DNA of 23,652 nucleotides from Candidatus Dojkabacteria bacterium (GTDB lineage: Bacteria > Patescibacteria > Dojkabacteria > SC72), in the NCBI GenBank assembly GCA_023229785.1, contig JALNYV010000028.1:1-23652 (forward strand), read 5' to 3'. This document shows, piece after piece, positions 1-6,953 of this stretch (positions within the stretch are counted from its first letter, which is position 1; the number at the start of each line of letters is the position of its first letter). The notes under the pieces were generated by a model that saw only the letters and a program-made list of their open reading frames with translations, was not told where the DNA came from and searched no databases. The position numbers and the translations under genes are program-made.

Positions 1-1185
1 ATTAGTCCATCTGTAAGTATTTCAGCAAGTCCTAGTATTTCTCCTAGTGCTTCGGAAAGTAGAAGTCCTAGTATTTCACCATCAGCCAGTGCATCAATAT
101 CACCATCTATTTCGCCATCAGCAAGTGAAAGTATTAGTCCATCTGTAAGTATTTCAGCAAGTCCATCGATAAGTCCTTCAGCAAGTGAAAGTAGAAGTCC
201 TAGTATTTCACCTAGTGCAAGTGAATCTATTTCACCATCAGTCAGTATTTCAGCTTCACCAAGTATTTCACCAAGTGCATCAGAAAGTATTAGTCCATCT
301 ATTTCACCATCAGCAAGTCCATCGATATCACCTTCTGCGAGTGAAAGTGTATCACCATCTATTTCACCAAGTGCTAGTGAATCAATTAGTCCATCTGTAA
401 GTATTTCAGCAAGTCCTAGTATTTCTCCTAGTGCTTCGGAAAGTAGAAGTCCTAGTATTTCACCATCAGCCAGTGCATCAATATCACCATCTATTTCGCC
501 ATCAGCAAGTGAAAGTATTAGTCCATCTGTAAGTATTTCAGCAAGTCCATCGATAAGTCCTTCAGCAAGTGAAAGTAGAAGTCCTAGTATTTCACCTAGT
601 GCAAGTGAATCTATTTCACCATCAGTCAGTATTTCAGCTTCACCAAGTATTTCACCAAGTGCATCAGAAAGTAGAAGTCCATCTATTTCGCCATCAGCAA
701 GTGAAAGTATTAGTCCATCTGTAAGTATTTCAGCAAGTCCTAGTATTTCTCCTAGTGCTTCGGAAAGTAGAAGTCCTAGTATTTCACCATCAGCCAGTGC
801 ATCAATATCACCATCTATTTCGCCATCAGCAAGTGAAAGTATTAGTCCATCTGTAAGTATTTCAGCAAGTCCTAGTATTTCTCCTAGTGCTTCGGAAAGT
901 AGAAGTCCAAGTATTTCACCTAGCGCTAGTGAATCTATATCACCTTCTGTAAGTATTTCAGCTTCACCTAGTATAAGTCCTTCAGCAAGTGAAAGTAGAA
1001 GTCCAAGTATATCTCCTTCAGCAAGTGAAAGTATTTCACCATCTATTTCACCTTCAGCAAGTCCATCGATATCACCTTCTGCGAGTGAAAGTGTATCACC
1101 ATCTATTTCACCAAGTGCGAGTGAATCTATTTCACCTTCAGTAAGTATTTCAGCATCTCCTAGTATTTCGCCAAGTGCATCGGCA
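1..1185 (+). repeat. Long direct DNA repeats inside the Ser-Pro gene
   Basis: The repetition exceeds what the protein repeat requires. Bases 1-289 are identical to 385-673, including all synonymous positions. Bases 1-164 recur identically at 709-872, and 1-68 recur at 841-908. All offsets (384, 708 and 840) are multiples of three, so the frame is kept. This points to recent block duplication or recombination within the gene, on top of an older 6-base and 12-base periodicity. Confidence 0.9.
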
Positions 1186-1509
1186 AGCGCTTCTCCTAGC
1201 GGGCCACTTGAATCAGCTTCACCTAGTATTTCACCTTCTGCTTCAGAAAGTATTTCACCTAGTGCTAGTCCATCTATTAGCCCATCGTTAAGTTCTAGCG
1301 CATCAGAATCAATTAGTCCATCTATTAGCCCTAGTGCTTCTCCTTCTATATCAGTAAGTGTTTCTCCATCAGTTAGTGTGAGCGTTAGTCCATCAATAAG
1401 CCCAAGCTCTTCGTATTCACCTGCTCCTGGACATTATAGAATATTTATTCTTAATAGAGGAAGATTTGCAATGTGGTTGTTTGGAGACTATTTCTGGGAA
1501 TTATCTTGA
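1..1509 (+). CDS. Ser-Pro repeat protein, 3' part (5' end outside window)
   Basis: Frame 1 is open from the first base to TGA at 1507-1509, giving at least 502 residues with no start inside the window. Almost the whole product is a degenerate repeat of the type SISPSASES / SVSISASPS, with Ser at every second residue and Pro, Ile, Ala, Glu, Val or Arg between. Ser is written with both codon families (TCN and AGT). The last ~20 residues break the pattern and are aromatic and hydrophobic ([15 protein letters not shown]), perhaps an anchoring or assembly tail. A second, shorter protein of the same composition is encoded at 9383-10000. Function is unknown. An extended virion fibre or decoration, possibly O-glycosylated, is an inference from composition and position only. 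Its stop codon lies inside the -35 box of the next promoter. Confidence 0.85.
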   Translation: MSPSVSISASPSISPSASESRSPSISPSASASISPSISPSASESISPSVSISASPSISPSASESRSPSISPSASESISPSVSISASPSISPSASESISPSISPSASPSISPSASESVSPSISPSASESISPSVSISASPSISPSASESRSPSISPSASASISPSISPSASESISPSVSISASPSISPSASESRSPSISPSASESISPSVSISASPSISPSASESRSPSISPSASESISPSVSISASPSISPSASESRSPSISPSASASISPSISPSASESISPSVSISASPSISPSASESRSPSISPSASESISPSVSISASPSISPSASESRSPSISPSASESISPSISPSASPSISPSASESVSPSISPSASESISPSVSISASPSISPSASASASPSGPLESASPSISPSASESISPSASPSISPSLSSSASESISPSISPSASPSISVSVSPSVSVSVSPSISPSSSYSPAPGHYRIFILNRGRFAMWLFGDYFWELS

Positions 1510-1534
1510 CAAAAAGGACGTAGTAATATATAAT
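1506..1534 (+). promoter_or_regulatory. Promoter of module 1 (before HNH 1)
   Basis: TTGACA at 1506-1511, exact 17-base spacer, TATAAT at 1529-1534: a perfect sigma70-type promoter. TAGT sits at 1521-1524, nine bases after the -35 box, as in the five other modules. The -35 box overlaps the TGA stop of the upstream gene. Confidence 0.85.
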
Positions 1535-1540
1535 AATAGA

Positions 1541-1625
1541 TAGTCTAGCATTGGGGAACAGGCTTTTTTAGTTTTAAGTTTGATATCAAATTTAACCCCT
1601 TTACCCAATGTAGAGGGGTTTTTTT
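1541..1625 (+). ncRNA. HNH-associated structured leader RNA, copy 1
   Basis: Predicted transcript from about +1 (7 bases past the -10 box) to the end of the U-tract, ~85 nt. Elements: 5' 7-mer CATTGGG (1549-1555); conserved linker with ACAGG then a T-run; 9-bp hairpin 1574-1582 x 1587-1595 with a 4-nt loop; 10-bp terminator hairpin 1594-1603 x 1611-1620 with a 7-nt loop CCCAATG (1604-1610). The loop is fully complementary to the 5' 7-mer, giving a possible pseudoknot, plus a flanking G1548-U1611 wobble. The second copy at 6870-6953 keeps every pairing with different bases. No known RNA family is recognised. Confidence 0.75.
1594..1625 (+). terminator. Intrinsic terminator directly before HNH 1
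   Basis: 10-bp stem (AACCCCT/AGGGGTT plus TTA/TAG), 7-nt loop, and seven T (1619-1625) ending at the base before the ATG. GAGGGG (1613-1618) in the 3' arm lies 7 bases before the ATG and is the only Shine-Dalgarno-like sequence, so the hairpin may also hide the ribosome site. Confidence 0.8.
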
Positions 1626-2222
1626 ATGATTAATGTAAAATGTAAACAATGTAAGAAGGAGTTTCAGGTCTATAAATCTGATGCAAAACGAGGTAGAGGT
1701 AAATTTTGTTATCCAAAATGTTATGGACAATGGTTAAGCGAAAATAGAAAAGGAAAAAATAATCCAAGTTGGAATGGTGGGAAAATAACTGTTAAATGCT
1801 TAATGTGTAATAAGAATTTTTTAACATTTCCCTCAGTAATTAAACTTGGTAGAGGTAAATTTTGCTCTGTACCATGTATGGGAAAATGGAACAGTGAAAA
1901 TTTAATTGGAGACAAAGCGATGAGCTGGAAAGGCGGAATAACTCCGATTAACATGTTGATTAGAGCTTCTATTAAATATTTAGAATGGGCGAGAAAGATA
2001 AAAGAAAGAGATAATTTTACCTGTCAAATTTGTGGAACAACTAAGGCATTTTTTCATTCTAATCATATTAAAAAGTTTGCTGATTATCCTGAACTTCGTA
2101 CAGTTTTAACTAATGGAATAACTAATTGTAAAGAGTGTGATTACAAATTTGTTATGCGTCACGAAGAACTCTGCGAAGATTTCTTTAATTTTAATTTGAT
2201 AGAAAGAGGAATTTTAATATGA
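1626..2222 (+). CDS. HNH endonuclease 1 with two Cys-rich N-terminal repeats
   Basis: 198 residues. Two tandem zinc-finger-like repeats: C6-x2-C9 ... C28-x3-C32, and C58-x2-C61 ... C80-x3-C84. Each ends in a GRGKFC / GQW-type segment. An HNH domain follows from about residue 128: C133-x2-C136, SNHI (144-148), N163-G164, C168-x2-C171. The first His of the usual HH pair is Asn146, and the His after the last CxxC is Asp172; His147, the likely general base, is kept. This layout resembles free-standing phage homing endonucleases, which nick or cut DNA to spread themselves. There is no RuvC part, so it is not IscB- or Cas9-like. Its stop overlaps the epimerase start (ATGA). A paralogue lies at 6954-7670, and both follow the same class of structured leader. 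Confidence 0.85.
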   Translation: MINVKCKQCKKEFQVYKSDAKRGRGKFCYPKCYGQWLSENRKGKNNPSWNGGKITVKCLMCNKNFLTFPSVIKLGRGKFCSVPCMGKWNSENLIGDKAMSWKGGITPINMLIRASIKYLEWARKIKERDNFTCQICGTTKAFFHSNHIKKFADYPELRTVLTNGITNCKECDYKFVMRHEELCEDFFNFNLIERGILI

Positions 2223-2974
2223 TAAATTATTGTACTGGCGCATCGGGGTTCATCGGCGGAAATCTGGCTAAAAAACTAGATATTACTCCTATTCTACATG
2301 AAAAAATTGATAACATTAAGCTTTTGCCATATGATAATTTCTTCTTTCTTTCTTCTTTCGGGAACTTGGCTTCTCAAAAAGGTGATAATCTAATATATAA
2401 AGCAAATGTTGGTGATTTAATCACTATTTTAGACAAATCTAAGGATATTAAATTTAAATCTTTTGTTTATATATCTTCTTCTTCTGTTGGACTTCCTACT
2501 CAAACTGTATATTCAAAATGTAAAAAAATGGCCGAGGAATATTTACTTACTCTGGATTTACCAATTTTAATTATTCGCCCATTTTCTGTTACTGGCCGTG
2601 GTGAACAAGCAGAACACTTAATTCCTACCTTAATTAAAACCGCGCTTTCTGGTAAAACTATTAACTTTGTTCCAAATGCAACCCATGATTTTATAGACGT
2701 AGAAGATTTAGTCGATGGAATAATCGCGCTCTCTGAAAAAGATGCAAAAGGAATATTTGAATTAGGTACAGGGATTTCAACTTCCAATCAAGAAGTTTTA
2801 GAATTAGTAGAAAAAATTACTGGTAAAAAAGTTAATGTAAATATAGTTGATAGTTTAAGACCTTATGATACAAAAAATTGGGTTTCAACTGATTTTAGGG
2901 CACGAGAATTTGGATGGATGCCTAAAAAGAGTCTTGAACAATCGATAAGGGAACAATACAATGCAATTAAATAA
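2219..2974 (+). CDS. NAD-dependent epimerase/dehydratase (extended SDR), short
   Basis: 251 residues. N-terminal nucleotide-binding motif TGASGFIGG (6-14). The active-site Ser run is at 86-89, and YxxxK is Y98-x3-K102. RPFSVTGRGEQ (120-130) is the segment typical of UDP-glucose-4-epimerase-like and sugar-nucleotide dehydratase enzymes. Family members usually have 300-330 residues, so this is a compact form with a shortened C-terminal substrate domain. The exact substrate cannot be read from the sequence, but a nucleotide sugar is likely. The start overlaps the HNH 1 stop by 4 bases, with AGAGGA about 8 bases upstream. The end overlaps the next gene by 14 bases, so the three metabolic genes form one translationally linked operon. 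Confidence 0.85.
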   Translation: MINYCTGASGFIGGNLAKKLDITPILHEKIDNIKLLPYDNFFFLSSFGNLASQKGDNLIYKANVGDLITILDKSKDIKFKSFVYISSSSVGLPTQTVYSKCKKMAEEYLLTLDLPILIIRPFSVTGRGEQAEHLIPTLIKTALSGKTINFVPNATHDFIDVEDLVDGIIALSEKDAKGIFELGTGISTSNQEVLELVEKITGKKVNVNIVDSLRPYDTKNWVSTDFRAREFGWMPKKSLEQSIREQYNAIK

Positions 2975-3581
2975 ATTAGAAAAGCGGATTTTACAAATAA
3001 GCTATGATAAGAAATTATCACATATTTCCAGTTGCTTAACTGCTGTAAATTTAATTGATAATATTTATAAAAACAAAAAGAAAGATGATATATTTATTCT
3101 TTCAGCAGGACACGCAGGATTAGCTTTGTATTGTATTTTAGAAAAATATGAAGGTAAAAATGCAGAAGAATTATTTGATAAACATGGAGTTCATCCTAAT
3201 AGAAGTTTAGGAGATGGAATTTATTGTTCTAGTGGTAGCTTAGGTAATGCAATAACAATTGCAATTGGCACGGCTTTAGCTAATAGAAAAAGAGATGTTT
3301 ATGTTTTAATTAGCGATGGAGAATGTGCTGAAGGCTCTGTTTGGGAAGCATTAAGAATAGCAAGTGAACAAAAATTAGATAATTTAAAAATTATAGTTAA
3401 TGCTAATAGTACAGGAGCTTATGGTAAAATTGATATTGATTTACTAGAAAAACGTTTACAAAGCTTTTTTCCAGTTAAAGTAGTTAGAACAGATGTGTTT
3501 AAGTTTCAAAGCTATTTACAAGGTGTTGATGGACATTATCATATTTTAACAAAGGAGGAGTATGAGGCCATTATTTTTTAA
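2961..3581 (+). CDS. Transketolase N-terminal (TPP-binding) subunit
   Basis: 206 residues. Landmarks of the transketolase PP domain: SAGHAGLALY (48-57), HPNRS (78-82), SGSLGNA (91-97), and the thiamine-pyrophosphate motif from SDGE (118-121) to VNAN (146-149) with D119 and N147/N149. GVDGHYH (188-194) closes the domain. It is shorter than normal N-terminal subunits (about 270 residues). Together with the next gene it should form an alpha2beta2-type enzyme moving two-carbon ketol units between sugar phosphates, or a related TPP reaction in sugar building. AAGGGA lies about 8 bases before the ATG. The 3' end overlaps the partner gene by 20 bases, expected for subunits made in equal amounts. Confidence 0.88.
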   Translation: MQLNKLEKRILQISYDKKLSHISSCLTAVNLIDNIYKNKKKDDIFILSAGHAGLALYCILEKYEGKNAEELFDKHGVHPNRSLGDGIYCSSGSLGNAITIAIGTALANRKRDVYVLISDGECAEGSVWEALRIASEQKLDNLKIIVNANSTGAYGKIDIDLLEKRLQSFFPVKVVRTDVFKFQSYLQGVDGHYHILTKEEYEAIIF

Positions 3582-4038
3582 ATTATTACATGAAGCAATG
3601 ACAAAAGATGACCGTATCTGGTTGTTGGTAGGAGATTTAGGTTATGGAGGAGCAGATAAAATAAGAGATGATTTTCCCGATAGATTTATAAACGTAGGCG
3701 CAGCAGAACAAACGATGATTGGAGTAGCTTGCGGATTAGCTTTTGAAGGAAAAGTACCTTTTTGCTATTCTATTACTCCTTTTCTTATTTATCGTCCTTT
3801 TGAAATATTAAGAACTTATGTAAATCATGAAAAAATACCTGTTAATCTCGCCGCTTCTGGTAGAGACAAAGACTATTTACATGATGGCTATTCTCATAAC
3901 GCAGAAGACGTTAGTTGGTTTTTAGGGGGATTAACAAATATTGCGAAACATTTTCCTGATGATTTAGACGATATTGAAAGAATGTTCCAACAAATGGTAG
4001 AAAATAAAAAACCAAACTTTATTTCATTAAAAAGATAA
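3562..4038 (+). CDS. Transketolase C-terminal (pyrimidine-binding) subunit
   Basis: 158 residues matching the PYR domain of transketolase or DXS: GDLG (24-27), the PDRFINVGAAEQ segment (39-50) whose Glu49 is the family's cofactor-activating glutamate, GLAFEGKVPF (58-67), RPFEILR (78-84), and SHNAED (111-116). The third transketolase domain (about 120 residues) is absent, so the split enzyme is reduced to its two catalytic domains. A strong Shine-Dalgarno site (AAAGGAGG, 3551-3558) lies close before the ATG inside the end of the previous gene. The gene ends 2 bases before the next promoter. Split transketolases also occur in bacterial sugar and natural-product clusters; finding one inside a phage tail region is unusual. 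Confidence 0.88.
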   Translation: MRPLFFKLLHEAMTKDDRIWLLVGDLGYGGADKIRDDFPDRFINVGAAEQTMIGVACGLAFEGKVPFCYSITPFLIYRPFEILRTYVNHEKIPVNLAASGRDKDYLHDGYSHNAEDVSWFLGGLTNIAKHFPDDLDDIERMFQQMVENKKPNFISLKR

Positions 4039-4040
4039 AG

Positions 4041-4069
4041 TTGACAATTCAAATTTAGTAGTATATTAT
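4041..4069 (+). promoter_or_regulatory. Promoter of module 2 (before tail adaptor)
   Basis: TTGACA 4041-4046, 17-base spacer, TATTAT 4064-4069. TAGT at 4056-4059 is in the invariant place. It begins 2 bases after the transketolase stop. Confidence 0.8.
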
Positions 4070-4075
4070 TCAAGT

Positions 4076-4135
4076 ATAGTTAAAAAAGCGAAACAATCGC
4101 ATTTAGCCACCAATTAAATAAACGGTGGCTTTTTT
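4076..4135 (+). ncRNA. Mini-hairpin leader RNA, module 2
   Basis: Predicted ~60-nt RNA. Mini-hairpin GCGA (4088-4091), loop AACAA, TCGC (4097-4100). A 5-nt spacer (ATTTA) precedes the terminator. The same plan appears in modules 4, 5 and 6 with different paired bases. Confidence 0.65.
4106..4135 (+). terminator. Intrinsic terminator, module 2
   Basis: GCCACC (4106-4111) pairs with GGTGGC (4124-4129), 12-nt A/T-rich loop, six T (4130-4135). The ATG of the next gene starts at 4139, and no independent Shine-Dalgarno site lies between. Confidence 0.8.
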
Positions 4136-4138
4136 ATT

Positions 4139-4825
4139 ATGTCAAAATTATCAGTAAATGAATTAATGGTCGAAATAGCTTCTCTGGTAAATCAGGAGGC
4201 TGTTGCACCTACCGCAGGAAGTGCAGAATGGAATCTATGGCTTTCTTACCTTAACAGAGGAGTGTTTGAGTGGTCAAATGCTAGTGATTGGGAAGTTTTA
4301 AGAAAAAGGTTTTATCCAGTAGTTACTGGAACAACACAAGCCTCAGTTTCTATGCCAGCAGATTTTAGAAAAATAGCAGCAGCGCCAAGGATTTACGATG
4401 GAAGTATAGAAACAGGCGTTGAATTTCCTGAATTATTACCAGAACAAGAAGGATTATTTGCATCAACAGATAAATATTTCCAAACTACTGGAGATTTATC
4501 ATCAGGCTTTTCGCTTGTTTTTCATCCAGGAACATTAGCATCTGGCGCTTCTCTGGTTATCCAATATTTTTCAATCCCAACAAGTCTTGCTTCAAATGCT
4601 CAATATCCATTAGTAACAGATTCTCAATTTCTTGTAGACCGTACAATAGCTTATATATTTGAGTCACGAGCTGATGCCCGTTTCCAAACAAGTGAAGTTA
4701 AAGCTAGAGAAAGATTAATGGCAATGGTGGAAAATGCCAATATGAGTAAATATTCTAGTTTCGCAAATCAAAATAGAACTATGGATGATACGAAGAAAAG
4801 CGGTTTTCGTATCGGTAGAGATTAA
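4139..4825 (+). CDS. Putative head-tail adaptor / tail tube A-like protein
   Basis: 228 residues, no signal peptide or membrane segment. An N-terminal helical part with LNRGVFEW and DWEVLRKRF (about 38-58) is followed by a beta-rich middle (PVVTGTTQASVSMPADFRKIAA, about 60-81) and a C-terminal helical part. This order, the length and the position directly before a nozzle-like gene fit the gp11/tail-tube-A adaptor family of podoviruses, which joins portal to tail. The match is by overall pattern rather than a diagnostic motif, so the name is provisional. The gene is first after module 2, and its start has no clear ribosome site beyond the terminator arm. Confidence 0.55.
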   Translation: MSKLSVNELMVEIASLVNQEAVAPTAGSAEWNLWLSYLNRGVFEWSNASDWEVLRKRFYPVVTGTTQASVSMPADFRKIAAAPRIYDGSIETGVEFPELLPEQEGLFASTDKYFQTTGDLSSGFSLVFHPGTLASGASLVIQYFSIPTSLASNAQYPLVTDSQFLVDRTIAYIFESRADARFQTSEVKARERLMAMVENANMSKYSSFANQNRTMDDTKKSGFRIGRD

Positions 4826-4867
4826 AAATATGTATGATAAACAAAATACAAAGGAGAAAAATTAAAA

Positions 4868-6811
4868 ATGCCAATTTCAGCTTTAAAAGTCCCCAAATAC
4901 GTTAGTCCTAAAGAGTCAATAATTTCATGGAATACATGGCGTAAAGGTTTAAATACACTTTTACGTGAAAATGAATTAGATGCCGCAGAAATGGCTACAG
5001 CTACAAATCTTCTTTTAGTTGGAAGTGGAGTTCCTACTAAGCGTTGGGGTTCTCAAGACTATTTTAAATCTGGTGCTACTGGTACAACAAACTCAGTCTT
5101 TTATGTTAAAGATTCCTCTGATAATATTCAGAATTTAGCCTTTACCGATTGGGGACTTCTTACTAAGAAAAGCGGAACTTCTTATACCAATATTACTGGA
5201 GCATCTTGGCCTTCTGGCTCAAGACTAGAAGCAGCACAACTTGGCGGAAACGCTTATATAGTTTCAGAAGAAAGAGAATTTGTCCGTTACAATTTTACTA
5301 ATTTAGTTGGATTTGCAACTTTAGCTATTCCAGCAAGTGTTTTAGTAACAAATATGTCTGGCGCTTCTGGCTCAACTACTTGGTCATGGAGAGTTACAGC
5401 TGTTGGTAAATCTGGAGGAGAAACAATTGCCTCAACTCCAGTTTCAATGGCATCTCTTCCACAGATTTTAACTCAAACAGTAATGAGGATTAATTGGACA
5501 GCAGTAAGCGCCGCTTCTGGAGACCTTTCTGGTTATAACATTTATCGAGGTTCATCAGGTAATGAAACATGGGTTGGGGGAGTAAATAGTGATACGACAA
5601 GATTTGATGATACAGGAGCAATTCCAAATGACCCATTCAGAACAGCGCCAGTCGCAGATGCTACAGGTGGACCAAAAGCTAAGTATATAATGAGATTCCA
5701 AGACAGGCTTATTCTTGCAGGGATACCAGGTGACCCGACAAAGGTGCTTATTTCTGGAAGATATCCATATCAAGAAAGATTTGATTGGTATGCTGGTGGA
5801 GGATATGTTTATATAGAACCAGATTCTGGACAAAATGTGACAGGACTTGGAATACATCAAGAAAAATTAGTTATATTTAAAGAGAATTCTGTTTGGCAAG
5901 TTAATTTAAATCAAATTACATTTGGAAATTATATTATATTAGACCCACAATATAAGCTTCTTACTGCTTCTCAAGGATGTAGCAGTTTCCGTTCAATTGT
6001 TCCAGTTGAAAATGATGTCATGTTTGCTAATAGAAAGGGAATTTATATTCTTAGATATGAACCGCAGCTTCTTACTATTATTAATGCTAGTGAAATTTCA
6101 GCTAAAATCCGCCCCTTCTTTGAATCTCTTTCAGATACAGACTTAACAACTTGTGCAGGAGTATATTACGATAAAAAATATCTACTTTCTTTCCCAAGTT
6201 CAAAACAAATAATAATGTTTGATAGAGAAAGATTAAGCTTTATGGGACCATGGACATTACCTTATGGAATTACGCATTGGAGTAAATTTGTTGATTCTGC
6301 GGGAACAGAAAGATTAATTGGAGCAGACTCAAATGATAATCAAGTAACTGAATTTTCGAAGACCTTAACGAGTGACAAAGGAACTGCTATTAAGACTATT
6401 TTTAAGACTAGAAAAGAAGACTTCGGAGATTGGACTTTGGGTAAAACTATTAATGCTTTATATATGAATTTTAAATCGATAACTGGTACGATATCGATAA
6501 ACATTTATATTGAAGATAGGTCTGGTAATCTTATAACGGCTAAAAGCTTTACGGTTACAGGCTCTGGTTCTTCTGGAACTTCTGGATTTGGTACTGACGG
6601 AATGGGATTAGTACCAATAGGTTTAAGTAATAATTCTGTACAAATTTCTGTGGCTGAAACTTCAAAAAAAATATTCGTTTATAAACCTAGTAGGTTGTTT
6701 CAAGTTGAGATAAGAACAGCAGGTTCGACTGATAATTACGAATTACTTGGGATATTGGCTGCGGCAATTAAAACTTCTCGTGGCAACGCACCGAGTAGTT
6801 GGAACATATAA
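4868..6811 (+). CDS. Tail nozzle / tail tube B / DNA-stabilisation-like protein
   Basis: 647 residues. It opens with WNTWRKGLNTLLRENELD (about 21-38), the 'N-terminal strap' pattern seen in podovirus nozzle and stabilisation proteins. A long beta-rich body follows with repeated blade-like strands (for example QDRLILAGIPGDP, QEKLVIFKENSVWQV, NDVMFANRKGIYIL). Residues about 168-262 look like an inserted fibronectin-III or Ig-like domain (WSWRVTAV ... GYNIYRG). The likely role is the tail hub or nozzle that closes the DNA channel, possibly with surface-binding activity from the inserted domain. AAAGGAG lies about 11 bases upstream of the ATG, and the 42-base gap from the adaptor places both in one operon. 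It could instead be called a gp10/gp12-like protein; the class is fairly secure, the exact homologue is not. Confidence 0.65.
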   Translation: MPISALKVPKYVSPKESIISWNTWRKGLNTLLRENELDAAEMATATNLLLVGSGVPTKRWGSQDYFKSGATGTTNSVFYVKDSSDNIQNLAFTDWGLLTKKSGTSYTNITGASWPSGSRLEAAQLGGNAYIVSEEREFVRYNFTNLVGFATLAIPASVLVTNMSGASGSTTWSWRVTAVGKSGGETIASTPVSMASLPQILTQTVMRINWTAVSAASGDLSGYNIYRGSSGNETWVGGVNSDTTRFDDTGAIPNDPFRTAPVADATGGPKAKYIMRFQDRLILAGIPGDPTKVLISGRYPYQERFDWYAGGGYVYIEPDSGQNVTGLGIHQEKLVIFKENSVWQVNLNQITFGNYIILDPQYKLLTASQGCSSFRSIVPVENDVMFANRKGIYILRYEPQLLTIINASEISAKIRPFFESLSDTDLTTCAGVYYDKKYLLSFPSSKQIIMFDRERLSFMGPWTLPYGITHWSKFVDSAGTERLIGADSNDNQVTEFSKTLTSDKGTAIKTIFKTRKEDFGDWTLGKTINALYMNFKSITGTISINIYIEDRSGNLITAKSFTVTGSGSSGTSGFGTDGMGLVPIGLSNNSVQISVAETSKKIFVYKPSRLFQVEIRTAGSTDNYELLGILAAAIKTSRGNAPSSWNI

Positions 6812-6834
6812 TGTGCTCAATTTGTTAATAGGAT

Positions 6835-6863
6835 TTGACAAAGAATGTGTAGTATGATATCAT
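6835..6863 (+). promoter_or_regulatory. Promoter of module 3 (before HNH 2)
   Basis: TTGACA 6835-6840, 17-base spacer, TATCAT 6858-6863. TAGT at 6850-6853. Confidence 0.75.
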
Positions 6864-6869
6864 ATTAAT

Positions 6870-6953
6870 ATCCAGCGAGAAGGTACAGGATTTTTTTGAT
6901 TTTAAATTAGACGTTTAATTTAACCCTCTTACTTCTCGTAGGAGGGTTTTTTT
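6870..6953 (+). ncRNA. HNH-associated structured leader RNA, copy 2
   Basis: Predicted ~84-nt RNA with the same plan as copy 1. 5' 7-mer CGAGAAG (6876-6882), ACAGG plus T-run linker, 9-bp hairpin 6902-6910 x 6915-6923 with 4-nt loop, 10-bp terminator hairpin 6922-6931 x 6939-6948. The 7-nt loop CTTCTCG (6932-6938) is fully complementary to the 5' 7-mer. The flanking G-U wobble (6875 with 6939) and the U-G pair inside the terminator stem are at the same places as in copy 1. Five or more stem pairs and all seven loop pairs differ in sequence from copy 1 yet still pair. Confidence 0.75.
6922..6953 (+). terminator. Intrinsic terminator directly before HNH 2
   Basis: Stem AACCCTC/GAGGGTT extended by TTA/TAG to 10 bp, 7-nt loop, seven T (6947-6953) ending at the base before ATG. 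GGAGGG (6941-6946), 7 bases before the ATG, is a near-perfect Shine-Dalgarno sequence buried in the 3' arm. Confidence 0.8.

Noticed and set aside
185..400. 71-codon ORF in another frame of the Ser-rich region
   Set aside because: The Ser-Pro frame runs open through the whole region in frame 1. The other frame is open only because of the repeated codons.
1..1400. CRISPR-like array
   Set aside because: Repeats are in-frame coding repeats without constant-length repeats and unique spacers.
1541..2222. RNA-guided nuclease (IscB/HEARO-like) because an HNH gene follows a structured RNA
   Set aside because: The protein has only zinc repeats and an HNH domain, with no RuvC or bridge helix. The RNA is ~85 nt and has no guide-like segment. 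It remains a loose analogy.
4082..4135. Long-range pairing of AAAAAAGC with GCTTTTTT as an anti-terminator in module 2
   Set aside because: Possible in this module alone; the other mini-hairpin modules lack the A-run, so it is not a shared feature.
4830..4865. 11-codon ORF between the two tail genes
   Set aside because: It simply spans the ribosome site of the nozzle gene and has no distinguishing composition.
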